Shown here: positions 14,813-23,170 of the stretch, piece by piece | How positions within the stretch are numbered: the stretch's first letter is position 1 | How the letters are laid out: each line of letters starts with the position of its first letter | DNA from: an uncultured Ruminococcus sp. | GTDB lineage: Bacteria > Bacillota > Clostridia > Oscillospirales > Acutalibacteraceae | Assembly (NCBI GenBank): GCA_905234535.1 | Contig: CAJOII010000026.1 | Location: 1 to 35,187, forward strand | Direction of reading: 5' to 3' | DNA: 35,187 nt | The notes under the pieces: generated by a model | Database searches by the model: none | Seen by the model: only the letters and a program-made list of their open reading frames with translations | What the model was told of the DNA's origin: nothing | Made by a program: the position numbers and the translations under genes

Positions 14813-15825
14813 ACGCTCACCTCCCGCTTATAGAGGCGCTTGATGATCTCTTCGATCTCGACATCCCTGATCTCCATATCCTTGATATGGACCGATGAGA
14901 GGGTGTAGGAGATGATATCCTCCACCTTCACCTTATCGGTGTTGAACTTGACGCTCACGGATTTACCGCTGACGCTCAGCGACAGATCGTCGTCAGATAG
15001 CTTGAAGTGATCGTGATAGCCGAGCTTCCTGATATCCTCGGCGTTTTGAAGCTCGAAAGAGAAGGTGCGCATCTGGCCAAACTCACCTTTGAGCTTCGAG
15101 AGCCCGCCGTCAAAGACCTTCCTGCCCTTGTCGATCATCACGATCCGCTCGCACAAGAGCTCGATATCGGACAGATCGTGGGTTGTGAGGATGACGGTAG
15201 TGCCCTCTTCCTCGTTGATCTTCCTGATCGCCGAGCGGATGTTCTCCTTGACGACGACATCGAGCCCGATGGTGGGCTCATCTAAAAACAGCACCTTCGG
15301 AGAATGCAGAAGCGACGCGGCGATATCCGCGCGCATCCGCTGACCGAGAGACAAGGTCCTCACGGGAGAAGTGATAAACGAGTCGAGCTCGAGCACTTCG
15401 TTTAAGAACGCCATGCGCTGATGATAGCGGTCATCGGGAACCTCGTAGATCTCCTTCAAGACCGCGTAGGTCTCTCTGAGCGCCAAGTCCCACCACAGCT
15501 GGGTGCGCTGGCCGAAGACGACGCCGATCTCGCGCACATAGTTCTTTCTGTCATCCTGAGGGATCTTGCCGTTGATGCGGCAGACGCCCGAGGTGGGCGT
15601 GAGGATCCCGGTGAGCATCTTGATGACAGTGGATTTACCGGCGCCGTTCGGCCCGATAAAGCCTAAGATCTCGCCCTTTCTCACCTCAAAGGAGATCCCG
15701 TCCACCGCGGTGACGATCTCGCGGTGGGGCTTAAAGAGCGCCTTGAAGGAGCCTTTGAGCCCCGGCTCCTTGATGATCTTCTTGAATTCTTTTCTTAAAT
15801 TTTCGACATAAATCATATTTTCCAT
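14809..15825 (-). CDS. ABC transporter ATPase (COG4586-like)
   Basis: A 338-residue ATPase energising the two permeases downstream. Walker A is GPNGAGKST (58-66), the ABC signature LSLGQ (158-162), Walker B VLFLDEPTIGLD with D182 and E183, and the switch histidine lies in TTHDL. The N-terminal insertion before Walker A (KEPGLKGSFKALFKPHREIV) and the C-terminal extension of about 100 residues are typical of this exporter group. It is the first gene of a three-gene operon. The 5' leader, from a promoter at 16063-16091, is about 240 nt and largely made of repeat modules. Confidence 0.92.
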   Translation of the reverse strand: MENMIYVENLRKEFKKIIKEPGLKGSFKALFKPHREIVTAVDGISFEVRKGEILGFIGPNGAGKSTVIKMLTGILTPTSGVCRINGKIPQDDRKNYVREIGVVFGQRTQLWWDLALRETYAVLKEIYEVPDDRYHQRMAFLNEVLELDSFITSPVRTLSLGQRMRADIAASLLHSPKVLFLDEPTIGLDVVVKENIRSAIRKINEEEGTTVILTTHDLSDIELLCERIVMIDKGRKVFDGGLSKLKGEFGQMRTFSFELQNAEDIRKLGYHDHFKLSDDDLSLSVSGKSVSVKFNTDKVKVEDIISYTLSSVHIKDMEIRDVEIEEIIKRLYKREVSV

Positions 15826-15841
15826 GGCAATACCTGTTGTG

Positions 15842-15990
15842 ATAGTGAAGAATAAAGAGCTAAGAGCTAAGAACGAAGGGACGCCTCCGTCCTCACCTGA
15901 TTTTTAATGAAAAACGATAGATAATAAATGATAAATAGCGGTCGGGTTCCACCCTCACCCGATCTGTAGGGCGTTTCATAGAACCGTATA
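15842..15990. repeat. Intergenic repeat block in the 5' leader of the ABC exporter
   Basis: From left: AGTGAAGAATAAAGAGC and TAAGAGCTAAGAACGAAG (15844-15878), hairpin GGACG-CCTC-CGTCC (15879-15892) followed by ACCTGATTTTTAATGA, an AATAAATGATAAATAG run, a second shorter hairpin GGGT-TCC-ACCC (15944-15954) followed by ACCCGATCTGTAGGGCGTTTC, and CATAGAACCGTATAACCAT. The rest of the gap to 16062 has no visible gene. Confidence 0.75.
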
Positions 15991-16062
15991 ACCATCAGAA
16001 TGGGATAGGACAACGGCATTACGGTCAGGAACACCCGACGGCGTTTCGACTTTCAGATGTAT

Positions 16063-16091
16063 ACTATAGCACGATTTTCTCACAAATGCAA
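16063..16091 (-). promoter_or_regulatory. Sigma-A type promoter of the ABC exporter operon
   Basis: TTGCAT (16091-16086), 17-bp spacer, TATAGT (16068-16063) on the minus strand. Confidence 0.65.
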
Positions 16092-16155
16092 GTAAAATGC
16101 AAGCCACAAAGATAAAGCATTTTTGTAATCTTTAGTTACAGTCTTGTAGAAACGA

Positions 16156-16184
16156 TTGATAAAAAATATAAGTTGTGGTAATAT
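16156..16184 (+). promoter_or_regulatory. Sigma-A promoter of the DUF6514-like gene
   Basis: TTGATA (16156-16161), 17-bp spacer, TAATAT (16179-16184); divergent from the ABC exporter promoter. Confidence 0.75.
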
Positions 16185-16209
16185 TTCACCAGATGTGAAA
16201 ACAATTCAC
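16185..16209 (+). promoter_or_regulatory. Candidate operator with three alternating half-sites
   Basis: Immediately after the -10 box the sequence reads TTCAC, five bases, GTGAA, five bases, TTCAC. The half-sites are spaced by exactly 10 bp, one helical turn, so two overlapping palindromes cover the expected transcription start. A repressor site is a reasonable inference; the regulator is unknown. Confidence 0.5.
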
Positions 16210-16225
16210 CTTATCGGAGAATATT

Positions 16226-16465
16226 ATGCTCATATATGACTTGATATATGAAACTGAATACAAGCGTTCCTCGAGGGTCTTCAGCAGCTATGCTATCCTG
16301 ATCCGCCTCTCCCCTGATGAAAACAGGATCATCCGCGACATCTGCTGTGATGAGGACAAGCTCAGACGCCTGATCGATCTGATGAACGAGCTCGAGCTTG
16401 ACCCTGTCCACGCGGATCAGGTGATCGAAGAATTTCTCACCGATCCCGCTCGCTTTTTCTTGTAG
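16226..16465 (+). CDS. Small DUF6514-like protein
   Basis: A 79-residue soluble protein. The layout (YDLIYETEYKRSSRVFSSYAILIRLS strands, then ICCDEDKLRRLIDLMNELELDPVHADQVIEEFL) matches what I recall of the DUF6514 family of Clostridia, of unknown function: a short beta sheet followed by a helix pair. GGAGAATATT precedes the ATG. It has a good promoter with a possible operator, so it is probably regulated. It is followed 28 bp later by a radical SAM gene that may share its transcript but also has its own -10 box. Confidence 0.7.
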   Translation: MLIYDLIYETEYKRSSRVFSSYAILIRLSPDENRIIRDICCDEDKLRRLIDLMNELELDPVHADQVIEEFLTDPARFFL

Positions 16466-16469
16466 CATA

Positions 16470-16478
16470 TGTTATAAT
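16470..16478 (+). promoter_or_regulatory. Extended -10 promoter element before the radical SAM gene
   Basis: TGT followed by a perfect TATAAT (16473-16478) forms a TGn extended -10. The -35 region (TCGCTT, 17 bp upstream) is poor. The transcript would have a leader of only about 10 nt. Confidence 0.45.
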
Positions 16479-16493
16479 ACATCCGGTGATCGT

Positions 16494-17354
16494 ATGATAT
16501 GTAATCTGTGTCCGAGAGAATGCGGCGTCGACAGAGACCACACTCTCGGCTTCTGTCAAATGAATAATACGATGAAGGTCGCGCGCATCGCCCCCCACTA
16601 CGACGAAGAGCCGCTCATCAGCGGAACGCGCGGCACGGGAGCCGTCTTCTTCTCAGGATGTACGCTGAGGTGCTGCTACTGTCAGAACTTTGAGATCAGC
16701 GCACTCTGCCGCGGCAGAGAGATCACGCCGTATGAGCTCTCAGAGGTGTTTCAAAAATTTGAAGAGACGGGCGTCCACAGCATCGAGCTGGTCACGCCGA
16801 CCCACTTCATCCCGCAGATCTTAGATGCGTTCAGGCTCTACACCCCTTCTCTCCCGATTATCTATAACACCTCGGGATACGAGAAGGTCGAGACGCTGAG
16901 AACCCTCGACGGGATCGTCGATGTCTATCTGCCCGACTTCAAGTACAGCGACGATTCGCTCGCGATGAAATACTCGGGATGCCCCGACTATACCGAAACG
17001 GCGCTCAGCGCGATCGAGGAGATGCTCCGGCAGACCGGAGAATACATCATCGAGGACGGTCTCATCAGAAGAGGCGTGATCATCCGTCATCTGGTGCTGC
17101 CCGGTCACACGAAGAACAGCATCCGCGCGCTTGAGCTGATCAAGGAGCGCTTCGAAGACAGGGCGATGGTCAGCCTGATGAGTCAGTATCTCCCCTTTGG
17201 CGATATCGGCGCCTTTCCCGAGCTGAACAGAAGGATCACTAAGCGAGAGTATCAGAAGGTGCTCGACCGCCTGTACGCGCTCTCACTCGACGGCTTTGCC
17301 CAGGAGCTCTCCTCCGCGAAGAAGGAGTACATCCCGAAGTGGGAGTTTGAGTAG
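16494..17354 (+). CDS. Radical SAM protein, PflA-like / COG1313 type
   Basis: A 286-residue radical SAM enzyme. The 4Fe-4S motif is C56-x3-C60-x2-C63 (CTLRCCYC), preceded by extra cysteines C3, C6, C10 and C21 (CNLCPREC...GFC) typical of COG1313 proteins related to pyruvate formate-lyase activating enzyme. Later signatures are the TPTHFIPQIL, DVYLPDFKYSD and RHLVLPGH segments. It should cleave S-adenosylmethionine to make a 5'-deoxyadenosyl radical; the target is not known, and no pyruvate formate-lyase gene is near. The ribosome binding site is weak (CGGTGAT). The stop codon TAG runs straight into a repeat module. Confidence 0.88.
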   Translation: MICNLCPRECGVDRDHTLGFCQMNNTMKVARIAPHYDEEPLISGTRGTGAVFFSGCTLRCCYCQNFEISALCRGREITPYELSEVFQKFEETGVHSIELVTPTHFIPQILDAFRLYTPSLPIIYNTSGYEKVETLRTLDGIVDVYLPDFKYSDDSLAMKYSGCPDYTETALSAIEEMLRQTGEYIIEDGLIRRGVIIRHLVLPGHTKNSIRALELIKERFEDRAMVSLMSQYLPFGDIGAFPELNRRITKREYQKVLDRLYALSLDGFAQELSSAKKEYIPKWEFE

Positions 17355-17428
17355 TGAAGAAATAAGAGATAAGAACTGAGGGAGGGCTCCGCCCTCAACT
17401 CTTCACTCTTACCTCTACCCTCTTCACT
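17353..17428. repeat. Minimal form of the modular intergenic repeat (76 bp)
   Basis: Bounded by AGTGAAGA (17353-17360) and its inverse TCTTCACT (17421-17428). Inside are ATAAGAGATAAGAAC, the hairpin GAGGGC-TCC-GCCCTC (17382-17396) and ACTCTTCACTCTTACC, so the whole unit is a long imperfect inverted repeat centred on the hairpin. The left end overlaps the radical SAM stop codon. Confidence 0.75.
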
Positions 17429-17430
17429 AA

Positions 17431-17469
17431 AAAAAGAATCCCTGACGCTGTCGTCAGGGATTTTGTTTT
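17431..17469. terminator. Bidirectional rho-independent terminator
   Basis: AATCCCTGACG (17437-17447), CTGT loop, CGTCAGGGATT (17452-17462), with a T-rich tail on the plus strand (TTGTTTTG) and an A run on the other side that gives TTTTTTT on the minus strand. It serves the convergent radical SAM and RNase Y genes. Confidence 0.92.
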
Positions 17470-17473
17470 GCTG

Positions 17474-19027
17474 TTATTTTGCGTAGTCGACAGCGCGGGA
17501 TTCGCGGATGATGTTGACCTTGATCTGGCCCGGATACTCAAGATCCTCTTCGATCTTCTTGCAGATATCGCGCGCCAAAGACGCCATAGAGTCGTCCTTG
17601 ACCTGTTCGGGCTTGACCATGATACGGATCTCACGGCCCGCCTGGATCGCGAAGGAGGTCTCGACGCCCTTGAAGGAGGACGCGACCTCTTCTAACTTCT
17701 GCAGTCTCTTGATGTAGTTCTCGAGGTTCTCTCTTCTCGCGCCGGGACGCGCCGCGGAGATCGCGTCGGCTGCCTGAACGATGCAGGCGACGACCGTCTT
17801 CGCTTCGATATCGCCGTGGTGCGCGTGGATCGCGTGGATCACGGCTTCGCTCTCCTTGTACTTCTTTGCGATGTCTACGCCGATCTCAACATGGCTGCCC
17901 TCGATCTCATGATCAAGCGCCTTGCCGATATCATGCAGAAGACCCGCTCGCTTCGCGGTAGCGGGATCGAGCCCGAGCTCGCTTGCGATCATACCGGAGA
18001 TATAACAAACCTCTAAAGAGTGGTTGAGCACATTCTGTCCGTAGCTGGTACGGTATTTGAGCCTGCCTAAGATCTTGACAAGCTCGGGGTGAATGTGACC
18101 CACGCCCGCTTCAAGCACCGCCTGCTCACCGGCGTGCTTGATCGAGGCTTCGACCTCTTTTCTCGCCTTCTCGACCATCTCTTCGACTCTGGCGGGATGG
18201 ATCCTGCCGTCGGAGATCAGCTTCTCAAGCGAGACGCGCGCGATCTCTCTTCTCACCGGCTCGAAGGACGAGAGGGTGATCGCCTCGGGGGTATCGTCGA
18301 TGATCAGATCGACGCCCGTCAAGGTTTCGATGGCGCGGATGTTGCGGCCTTCTCTGCCGATGATCCTGCCCTTCATCTCGTCGTTCGGGAGCGGAACGAC
18401 CGATACGGTCGCCTCTGCCACCTGATCGGCGGCGCAGCGCTGGATCGCGAGAGAAATGATGTTTCTCGCCTTCTTCTCGCTCTCATCCTTGAGCTGCTGC
18501 TCATACTCCATGATCTTCACGGACTTCTCATGAGAGAGCTCTTCTTCAAGCTGCGCGAGCAGGTAGTCCTTCGCCTGCTCCACTGTGTAGCCCGAGATCC
18601 TCTCGAGCATCTCAAACTGACTTTTCTTGATCGTTTCCACCTCGGCAAGTCGGGCCTCGGCTTCTTTCATCTTCTTGTTGACTCGCTCATCCTTCTTCTC
18701 GACATTATCGAGCTTTCTGTCCAGGGTCTCTTCCTTCTGCTGGATCCTGCGTTCCTGACGCTGAACCTCTTTTCTTCTGTCGGAGAGCTCCTTCTCAGAC
18801 TCGTTTCTGAGGCGGTGAACCTCATCTTTACCTTCGAGGATGGCTTCTTTCTTCTTGGCTTCGGCGGTCTTCATCGCATCTGCGACGATCCGCTTAGCCT
18901 CCTGCTCAGCTGAGCCGATCTCCGCCTCCGCAACACGCTTGCGGTACGCGCTGCCGACAAACACGCCGACCGCGCCGCCTGCGATCAAACCCACGATAAT
19001 GAGCACGATACTTAACCATAAGTCCAT
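17474..19027 (-). CDS. rny: Ribonuclease Y
   Basis: A 517-residue RNase Y, the membrane-anchored endoribonuclease that starts mRNA decay in many Bacillota. Domains in order: one membrane segment (about 4-26), a long charged coiled coil (about 30-200), a KH RNA-binding domain with GREG (224-227) and the metal-dependent HD domain with H365-D366 in [13 protein letters not shown]. The C-terminus ends with the usual [15 protein letters not shown] start at the ATG at 19027, the only start that begins directly before the membrane helix. The AAGGAGG site lies 12 bp upstream, longer than usual, and is flanked by two 14-bp direct repeats. It is monocistronic and ends at the bidirectional terminator. 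Confidence 0.96.
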   Translation of the reverse strand: MDLWLSIVLIIVGLIAGGAVGVFVGSAYRKRVAEAEIGSAEQEAKRIVADAMKTAEAKKKEAILEGKDEVHRLRNESEKELSDRRKEVQRQERRIQQKEETLDRKLDNVEKKDERVNKKMKEAEARLAEVETIKKSQFEMLERISGYTVEQAKDYLLAQLEEELSHEKSVKIMEYEQQLKDESEKKARNIISLAIQRCAADQVAEATVSVVPLPNDEMKGRIIGREGRNIRAIETLTGVDLIIDDTPEAITLSSFEPVRREIARVSLEKLISDGRIHPARVEEMVEKARKEVEASIKHAGEQAVLEAGVGHIHPELVKILGRLKYRTSYGQNVLNHSLEVCYISGMIASELGLDPATAKRAGLLHDIGKALDHEIEGSHVEIGVDIAKKYKESEAVIHAIHAHHGDIEAKTVVACIVQAADAISAARPGARRENLENYIKRLQKLEEVASSFKGVETSFAIQAGREIRIMVKPEQVKDDSMASLARDICKKIEEDLEYPGQIKVNIIRESRAVDYAK

Positions 19028-19061
19028 TTGATTTTGACACCTCCTTGATTTGATTTTGACA
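19026..19061 (-). repeat. 14-bp direct repeat flanking the rny ribosome binding site
   Basis: On the minus strand TGTCAAAATCAAAT occurs twice (19061-19048 and 19039-19026), 22 bp apart. The AAGGAGG site lies between the copies, and the second copy ends within the ATG start codon. Confidence 0.8.
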
Positions 19062-19479
19062 ATCAAACTCAACTTACGGTGCCGTTACAGTCAGATATTC
19101 AATTTTATATCACCAAATGTCCCCGCTGCGGGAACATGAAAAAAGAAGTTGTGTATTAAAACACAAAAGTGGAATGAATGGTAATAGATACAAATATCTA
19201 TGAATAACGGCTCTTTGATAGAGTCTAATAAAAGAATAGGAACCACGCGCCCGGTTGGCGCGCCGCTCCGGACAAGCTGTGAATATAAGAATCCACAGTT
19301 TCATCCGTATATCATAATAAACGATTCTATTCAAAAAGTCAATAGTTACAGGCATAAAATAATGAGAAAAAAGAATTATATTTTTGTCACCCTTTTTACA
19401 CCGCTGTGAACTTTGCCGATCCTCTTCACGGCAGAGATTTGTGAAATTACGCCGAAAATATTTTTTTCTGTTGTATAGA
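19062..19479. other. AT-rich divergent intergenic region between rny and glgB
   Basis: About 420 bp with no convincing gene. A minus-strand open frame of 149 codons (19110-19559) lacks a ribosome binding site and any family feature and covers the glgB promoters, so I reject it. I could not fix the rny promoter; TATAAA occurs at 19112-19107 on the minus strand without a good -35 box. Confidence 0.5.
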
Positions 19480-19508
19480 TTGACTATGGATTTGACACTT
19501 TTTATAAA
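19480..19508 (+). promoter_or_regulatory. Promoter P1 of the glg operon
   Basis: TTGACT (19480-19485), 17-bp spacer, TATAAA (19503-19508), about 110 bp upstream of the glgB start codon. Confidence 0.55.
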
Positions 19509-19547
19509 AATTGTACGAAAAGTTTGGAGTAGAATTTTGTTTTTTAC

Positions 19548-19576
19548 TTGAATTTCCATAAATATTTTGGTAATAT
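19548..19576 (+). promoter_or_regulatory. Promoter P2 of the glg operon
   Basis: TTGAAT (19548-19553), 17-bp spacer, TAATAT (19571-19576). The glgB ATG follows 45 bp later behind AAAAGGAG. Confidence 0.6.
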
Positions 19577-19621
19577 AATCTTGTATATTTATACATATTA
19601 TCCAAAAAGGAGAACGAGCTT

Positions 19622-21898
19622 ATGAATTATGTATTAAATGACGAAAGATTCCCTCTCGATCTGTTTCACGGCGGCGACGCCGTCAGAGCCTATGATTTTT
19701 TAGGCGCTCACGACTACTGGCGTGACGGCGTGCAGGGCACCATTTTCCGTGTATGGGCGCCGAACGCGCTGACCGTATCCGTTGTCGGCGACTTCAATGG
19801 CTGGGATCAGCAGGCGAACTACATGTACAAGATCTCCGAAGGCGGCGTGTGGGAGGTCTGGATCCCCAACCTCGGCGAGACCGCGATCTACAAGTACTGT
19901 GTAGAGACCCCGTGGTTTGAGAAGATCTTAAAATCCGATCCCTTTGCATTCCATACCCAGACCCGCCCCGACAACGCCTCCATCATCTACAACTACAACA
20001 AGTATCAGTGGAATGACGAAGCGTGGTACAAGTATAAGATGGAGCACAACCACTTTGAGAGCCCCGTCAACATCTACGAGGTCCACGCGGGCTCCTGGAG
20101 AAAGTATGCCGACGGCAATGTCTTCTCCTATGACAAGTTAGGCGACGAGCTGATCCCCTATGTCAAAGAGATGGGCTACACCCACATCGAGTTCATGCCG
20201 ATGACCGAGTATCCCTTCGACGGCTCATGGGGCTATCAGGTAACCGGCTACTACGCTCCCACCTCCCGCTACGGCAGCCCCGAGATGTTCATGAACTTCA
20301 TCGACCGCTGCCACCAGGCGGGCATCGGCGTCATCCTTGACTGGGTACCCGCTCACTTCCCCAAGGACGCTCACGGCCTCGGACGCTTCGACGGCATCCA
20401 CTGCTATGAGTATGAGGATTCAAGAAAGGGCGAGCACAAAGAATGGGGCACCTATGTCTTTGACTACGCGAGATACGAGGTCATCTCGTTCCTCGTCTCC
20501 TCCGCGATGTTCTGGCTCGACAAGTATCATGTCGACGGCATCCGTGTGGACGCGGTCGCCTCGATGCTCTATCTCGACTATAACAGAAGAGACGGCGAGT
20601 GGGTCGCGAACAAATACGGCGGCCACGAGCACTTAGAAGCGGTAGAGTTCATTCAGAGACTCAACACCGCGGTGCATCTGCACCATCCCACCGTTATGAT
20701 GATCGCGGAAGAATCCACCTCATGGCCGATGGTCTCCCGCCCCGTTTCCGACGGCGGTCTGGGCTTTGACTACAAGTGGAACATGGGCTGGATGAACGAT
20801 ATGCTCTCCTATATGTCCTTAGATCCCCTCTGGAGACCGTATCACCACAACAGTATCACCTTCTCCTTCCTCTATGCGTTCTCCGAGAACTTCCTGCTGC
20901 CGATCTCTCACGACGAGGTCGTCTACGGCAAGGGCTCGCTCATCAACAAGATGCCCGGCGACTACGACATGAAGTTCGCGGGCGTCAGGGTCTTCATGAG
21001 CTATATGATGGCGCATCCCGGCAAGAAGCTCACCTTCATGGGCGCCGAGATCGGCCAGTTCGACGAGTGGAACTCCACCGAAGAGCTGCAGTGGGGTCTC
21101 TTGGGCTTTGAGAAGCATAAGAAATTAAACGACTTCTTCAGAGCCTTAAATGAATTCTATAAGGACAATCCCTGCATGTATCAGGTAGACTTCACATGGG
21201 AAGGCTTCAACTGGATCCACCACGACGACTATCAGCAGTCGGTCATCGCGTTCAGAAGAATCGATAAAGAGGGCAACAACATCATCGTCGTCTGCAACTT
21301 CCAGCCGATGTACAGAGAAAACTACTATATCGGTGTTCCGGACTACGGCGTCTACGCCGAGGTCTTCAACTCCGACGACGAGATCTACGGCGGCACCGGC
21401 AAGACGAACGGTACAGAGATCCGCTCCGACGGCGAAGCGAAGCACGGCTTTGAACAGTCGATCTGCCTGAACCTGCCGCCCATGAGCGCTCTCTATCTCA
21501 AGTGCGTCAAGAAGGAGAAGAGCCCCGCTCAGATCAAGCTCGAAGAGGAAGAAGCGAAGAAGAAGGCAAAGCGCGCCGCAGCCGCCAAGAAGGCAGCGGA
21601 AACCAGAGCCAGAAAGAAGGCAGAGGCCGAAGCCGCAAAGAAGAAGGCAGAGGAAGAAGCCGAGAAGGCGAAGAAGGCTGTCGAAAAGAAGGCGAAGGAA
21701 GCGAAGAAGGCCGTCGAGAAGAAGGCAGAAGCCATCGAGAAGAAGGCGACAGAGAAGAAAGCCGCCGTCGAGAAGAAGGCAAAAGAGACCAAGAAGGCTG
21801 TCGAGAAGAAGGTAGCCAAGAAGAAAGAAGAGGTCAAGAAGAAAGCGACCGCTAAAAAGCCCGCTGAGAAAAAGCCCGCTGAGAAAAAAGAGAAGTAA
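19622..21898 (+). CDS. glgB: 1,4-alpha-glucan branching enzyme with long Lys/Ala/Glu-rich C-terminal tail
   Basis: A 758-residue GH13 branching enzyme that makes the alpha-1,6 branch points of glycogen. Residues about 20-115 form the CBM48 domain ([21 protein letters not shown]). The catalytic barrel has nucleophile D310 ([13 protein letters not shown]), acid/base E363 ([10 protein letters not shown]) and D431 ([12 protein letters not shown]). The all-beta C-terminal domain ends near 628 at [11 protein letters not shown]. Beyond it comes an unusual tail of about 125 residues made of [15 protein letters not shown] repeats, strongly basic overall and ending [14 protein letters not shown]. The tail has good codon usage and is in frame, so it is real. 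Its role is unknown. First gene of glgB-glgC-glgD, with AAAAGGAG before the ATG. Confidence 0.96.
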   Translation: MNYVLNDERFPLDLFHGGDAVRAYDFLGAHDYWRDGVQGTIFRVWAPNALTVSVVGDFNGWDQQANYMYKISEGGVWEVWIPNLGETAIYKYCVETPWFEKILKSDPFAFHTQTRPDNASIIYNYNKYQWNDEAWYKYKMEHNHFESPVNIYEVHAGSWRKYADGNVFSYDKLGDELIPYVKEMGYTHIEFMPMTEYPFDGSWGYQVTGYYAPTSRYGSPEMFMNFIDRCHQAGIGVILDWVPAHFPKDAHGLGRFDGIHCYEYEDSRKGEHKEWGTYVFDYARYEVISFLVSSAMFWLDKYHVDGIRVDAVASMLYLDYNRRDGEWVANKYGGHEHLEAVEFIQRLNTAVHLHHPTVMMIAEESTSWPMVSRPVSDGGLGFDYKWNMGWMNDMLSYMSLDPLWRPYHHNSITFSFLYAFSENFLLPISHDEVVYGKGSLINKMPGDYDMKFAGVRVFMSYMMAHPGKKLTFMGAEIGQFDEWNSTEELQWGLLGFEKHKKLNDFFRALNEFYKDNPCMYQVDFTWEGFNWIHHDDYQQSVIAFRRIDKEGNNIIVVCNFQPMYRENYYIGVPDYGVYAEVFNSDDEIYGGTGKTNGTEIRSDGEAKHGFEQSICLNLPPMSALYLKCVKKEKSPAQIKLEEEEAKKKAKRAAAAKKAAETRARKKAEAEAAKKKAEEEAEKAKKAVEKKAKEAKKAVEKKAEAIEKKATEKKAAVEKKAKETKKAVEKKVAKKKEEVKKKATAKKPAEKKPAEKKEK

Positions 21899-21911
21899 TC
21901 ATACATAAACG

Positions 21912-21941
21912 CCTGCCCGAGGGGTAGCACCTTCGGGCAGG
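21912..21941 (+). other. Intercistronic hairpin between glgB and glgC
   Basis: CCTGCCCGA (21912-21920) and TCGGGCAGG (21933-21941) form a perfect nine-pair stem around a 12-base loop. No T run follows, so it is more likely an mRNA-stabilising or processing structure, or a partial attenuator, than a full terminator. glgC starts 30 bp later behind CGGAGGA. Confidence 0.7.
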
Positions 21942-21970
21942 GAAGAAACCTAACATACTCGGAGGACAAA

Positions 21971-23170
21971 ATGACACCTAAAAAAGAAGTAGTGGCGATG
22001 CTGCTCGCAGGCGGTCAGGGCTCGCGTCTCGGTGTTCTCACCAAGAAGATCGCGAAACCCGCGGTTCCCTTCGGAGGCAAGTACAGGATCATCGACTTTC
22101 CGCTGTCGAACTGTATCAACTCCGGAATCGAAGCCGTCGGCGTTCTGACACAGTATCAGCCGCTGGAACTTAACGAATATATCGGCAACGGTCAGCCGTG
22201 GGAGCTGGACGGTCTGCACTCGGGCGTGACCTGTCTTCAGCCGTACGAGTCCAAGGAGGGCTCCGACTGGTACTCCGGCACCGCCAACGCCATCTATCAG
22301 AATATCGGCTTCATCGACAGATACGATCCCGAGTACATCGTCGTGCTCTCGGGTGACCATATCTATAAGATGGACTACGCCGATATGCTCAAATTCCACA
22401 AAGAGAAGGAAGCCGCCTGCACCATCGCGGTGATCGACGTACCGCTTGAAGAGGCATCCCGTTTCGGTATCCTCAACACCTATGAAGACGGCACCATCTA
22501 TGAATTTGACGAGAAGCCCGAGCATCCGAAGTCCACGAACGCCTCGATGGGCATCTATGTGTTCACATGGAGTAAGATCAGACAGTACCTGATCGACGAC
22601 GCGGCGGACGAGAGCTCCTCGAACGACTTCGGCAAGAATGTGCTCCCGCTGATGCTGAACTCCGGCGAGAAGATGGTCGCGTATCCCTTTGAGGGCTACT
22701 GGAAGGATGTCGGCACCATCGACTCTTTATGGGAAGCGAATATGGATCTCTTGGATCCCAAGCTCCAGTTAGACTTAAAGAACATCTACTCACGCAATCC
22801 GATGATGCCTCCCCACCATGTGGGAGACAACGCGCACATTCAGAACTCGATGATCTCCGACGGCTGCAATGTTGACGGCTCTCTGGAATTCTCCATCATC
22901 TTCTCCGGCGTACAGATCGGAGAGGGAGCGGTGGTCAACTCCTCCATCATCATGCCCGGCACCATCATCGAAGACGGCGCGCATGTCGAGTTCTCCATCA
23001 TCAGCGAGAACACCGTCATCGGCAGAAACGCGAAGATCGGCGCGAACCCCACCGAGGTAGAGAACCGCGACGACTGGGGGATCACCGTCATCGGCGACGG
23101 ACTCAAGATCGGCGAGGGCGCGGTCATCCCGCCCAAGGCCATGATCGATAAAGATGTGGAGGTGGAATAA
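21971..23170 (+). CDS. glgC: Glucose-1-phosphate adenylyltransferase
   Basis: A 399-residue ADP-glucose pyrophosphorylase, which makes ADP-glucose from ATP and glucose-1-phosphate and is the committed step of glycogen synthesis. The nucleotidyltransferase fingerprint is intact ([20 protein letters not shown], from about residue 13), with [28 protein letters not shown], the metal-binding [23 protein letters not shown] and the C-terminal left-handed beta-helix repeats. CGGAGGACAAA precedes the ATG. It overlaps glgD by one base (TAATG). In Bacillota GlgC is the catalytic subunit of a GlgC/GlgD heterotetramer. Confidence 0.97.
   Translation: MTPKKEVVAMLLAGGQGSRLGVLTKKIAKPAVPFGGKYRIIDFPLSNCINSGIEAVGVLTQYQPLELNEYIGNGQPWELDGLHSGVTCLQPYESKEGSDWYSGTANAIYQNIGFIDRYDPEYIVVLSGDHIYKMDYADMLKFHKEKEAACTIAVIDVPLEEASRFGILNTYEDGTIYEFDEKPEHPKSTNASMGIYVFTWSKIRQYLIDDAADESSSNDFGKNVLPLMLNSGEKMVAYPFEGYWKDVGTIDSLWEANMDLLDPKLQLDLKNIYSRNPMMPPHHVGDNAHIQNSMISDGCNVDGSLEFSIIFSGVQIGEGAVVNSSIIMPGTIIEDGAHVEFSIISENTVIGRNAKIGANPTEVENRDDWGITVIGDGLKIGEGAVIPPKAMIDKDVEVE

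Noticed and set aside
18089..18913. Long plus-strand open frame antisense to rny
   Set aside because: Leu/Arg/Asp-rich shadow of the RNase Y coiled coil and KH regions.
19110..19559. Open frame of 149 codons on the minus strand between rny and glgB
   Set aside because: AT-rich, no ribosome binding site, no family feature, and it covers the glgB promoters.
21529..21969. Minus-strand Phe/Ala/Ser-rich frame opposite the GlgB tail
   Set aside because: It is the mirror of the Lys/Ala/Glu codon repeats (TTC, GCC complement) and not an independent gene.
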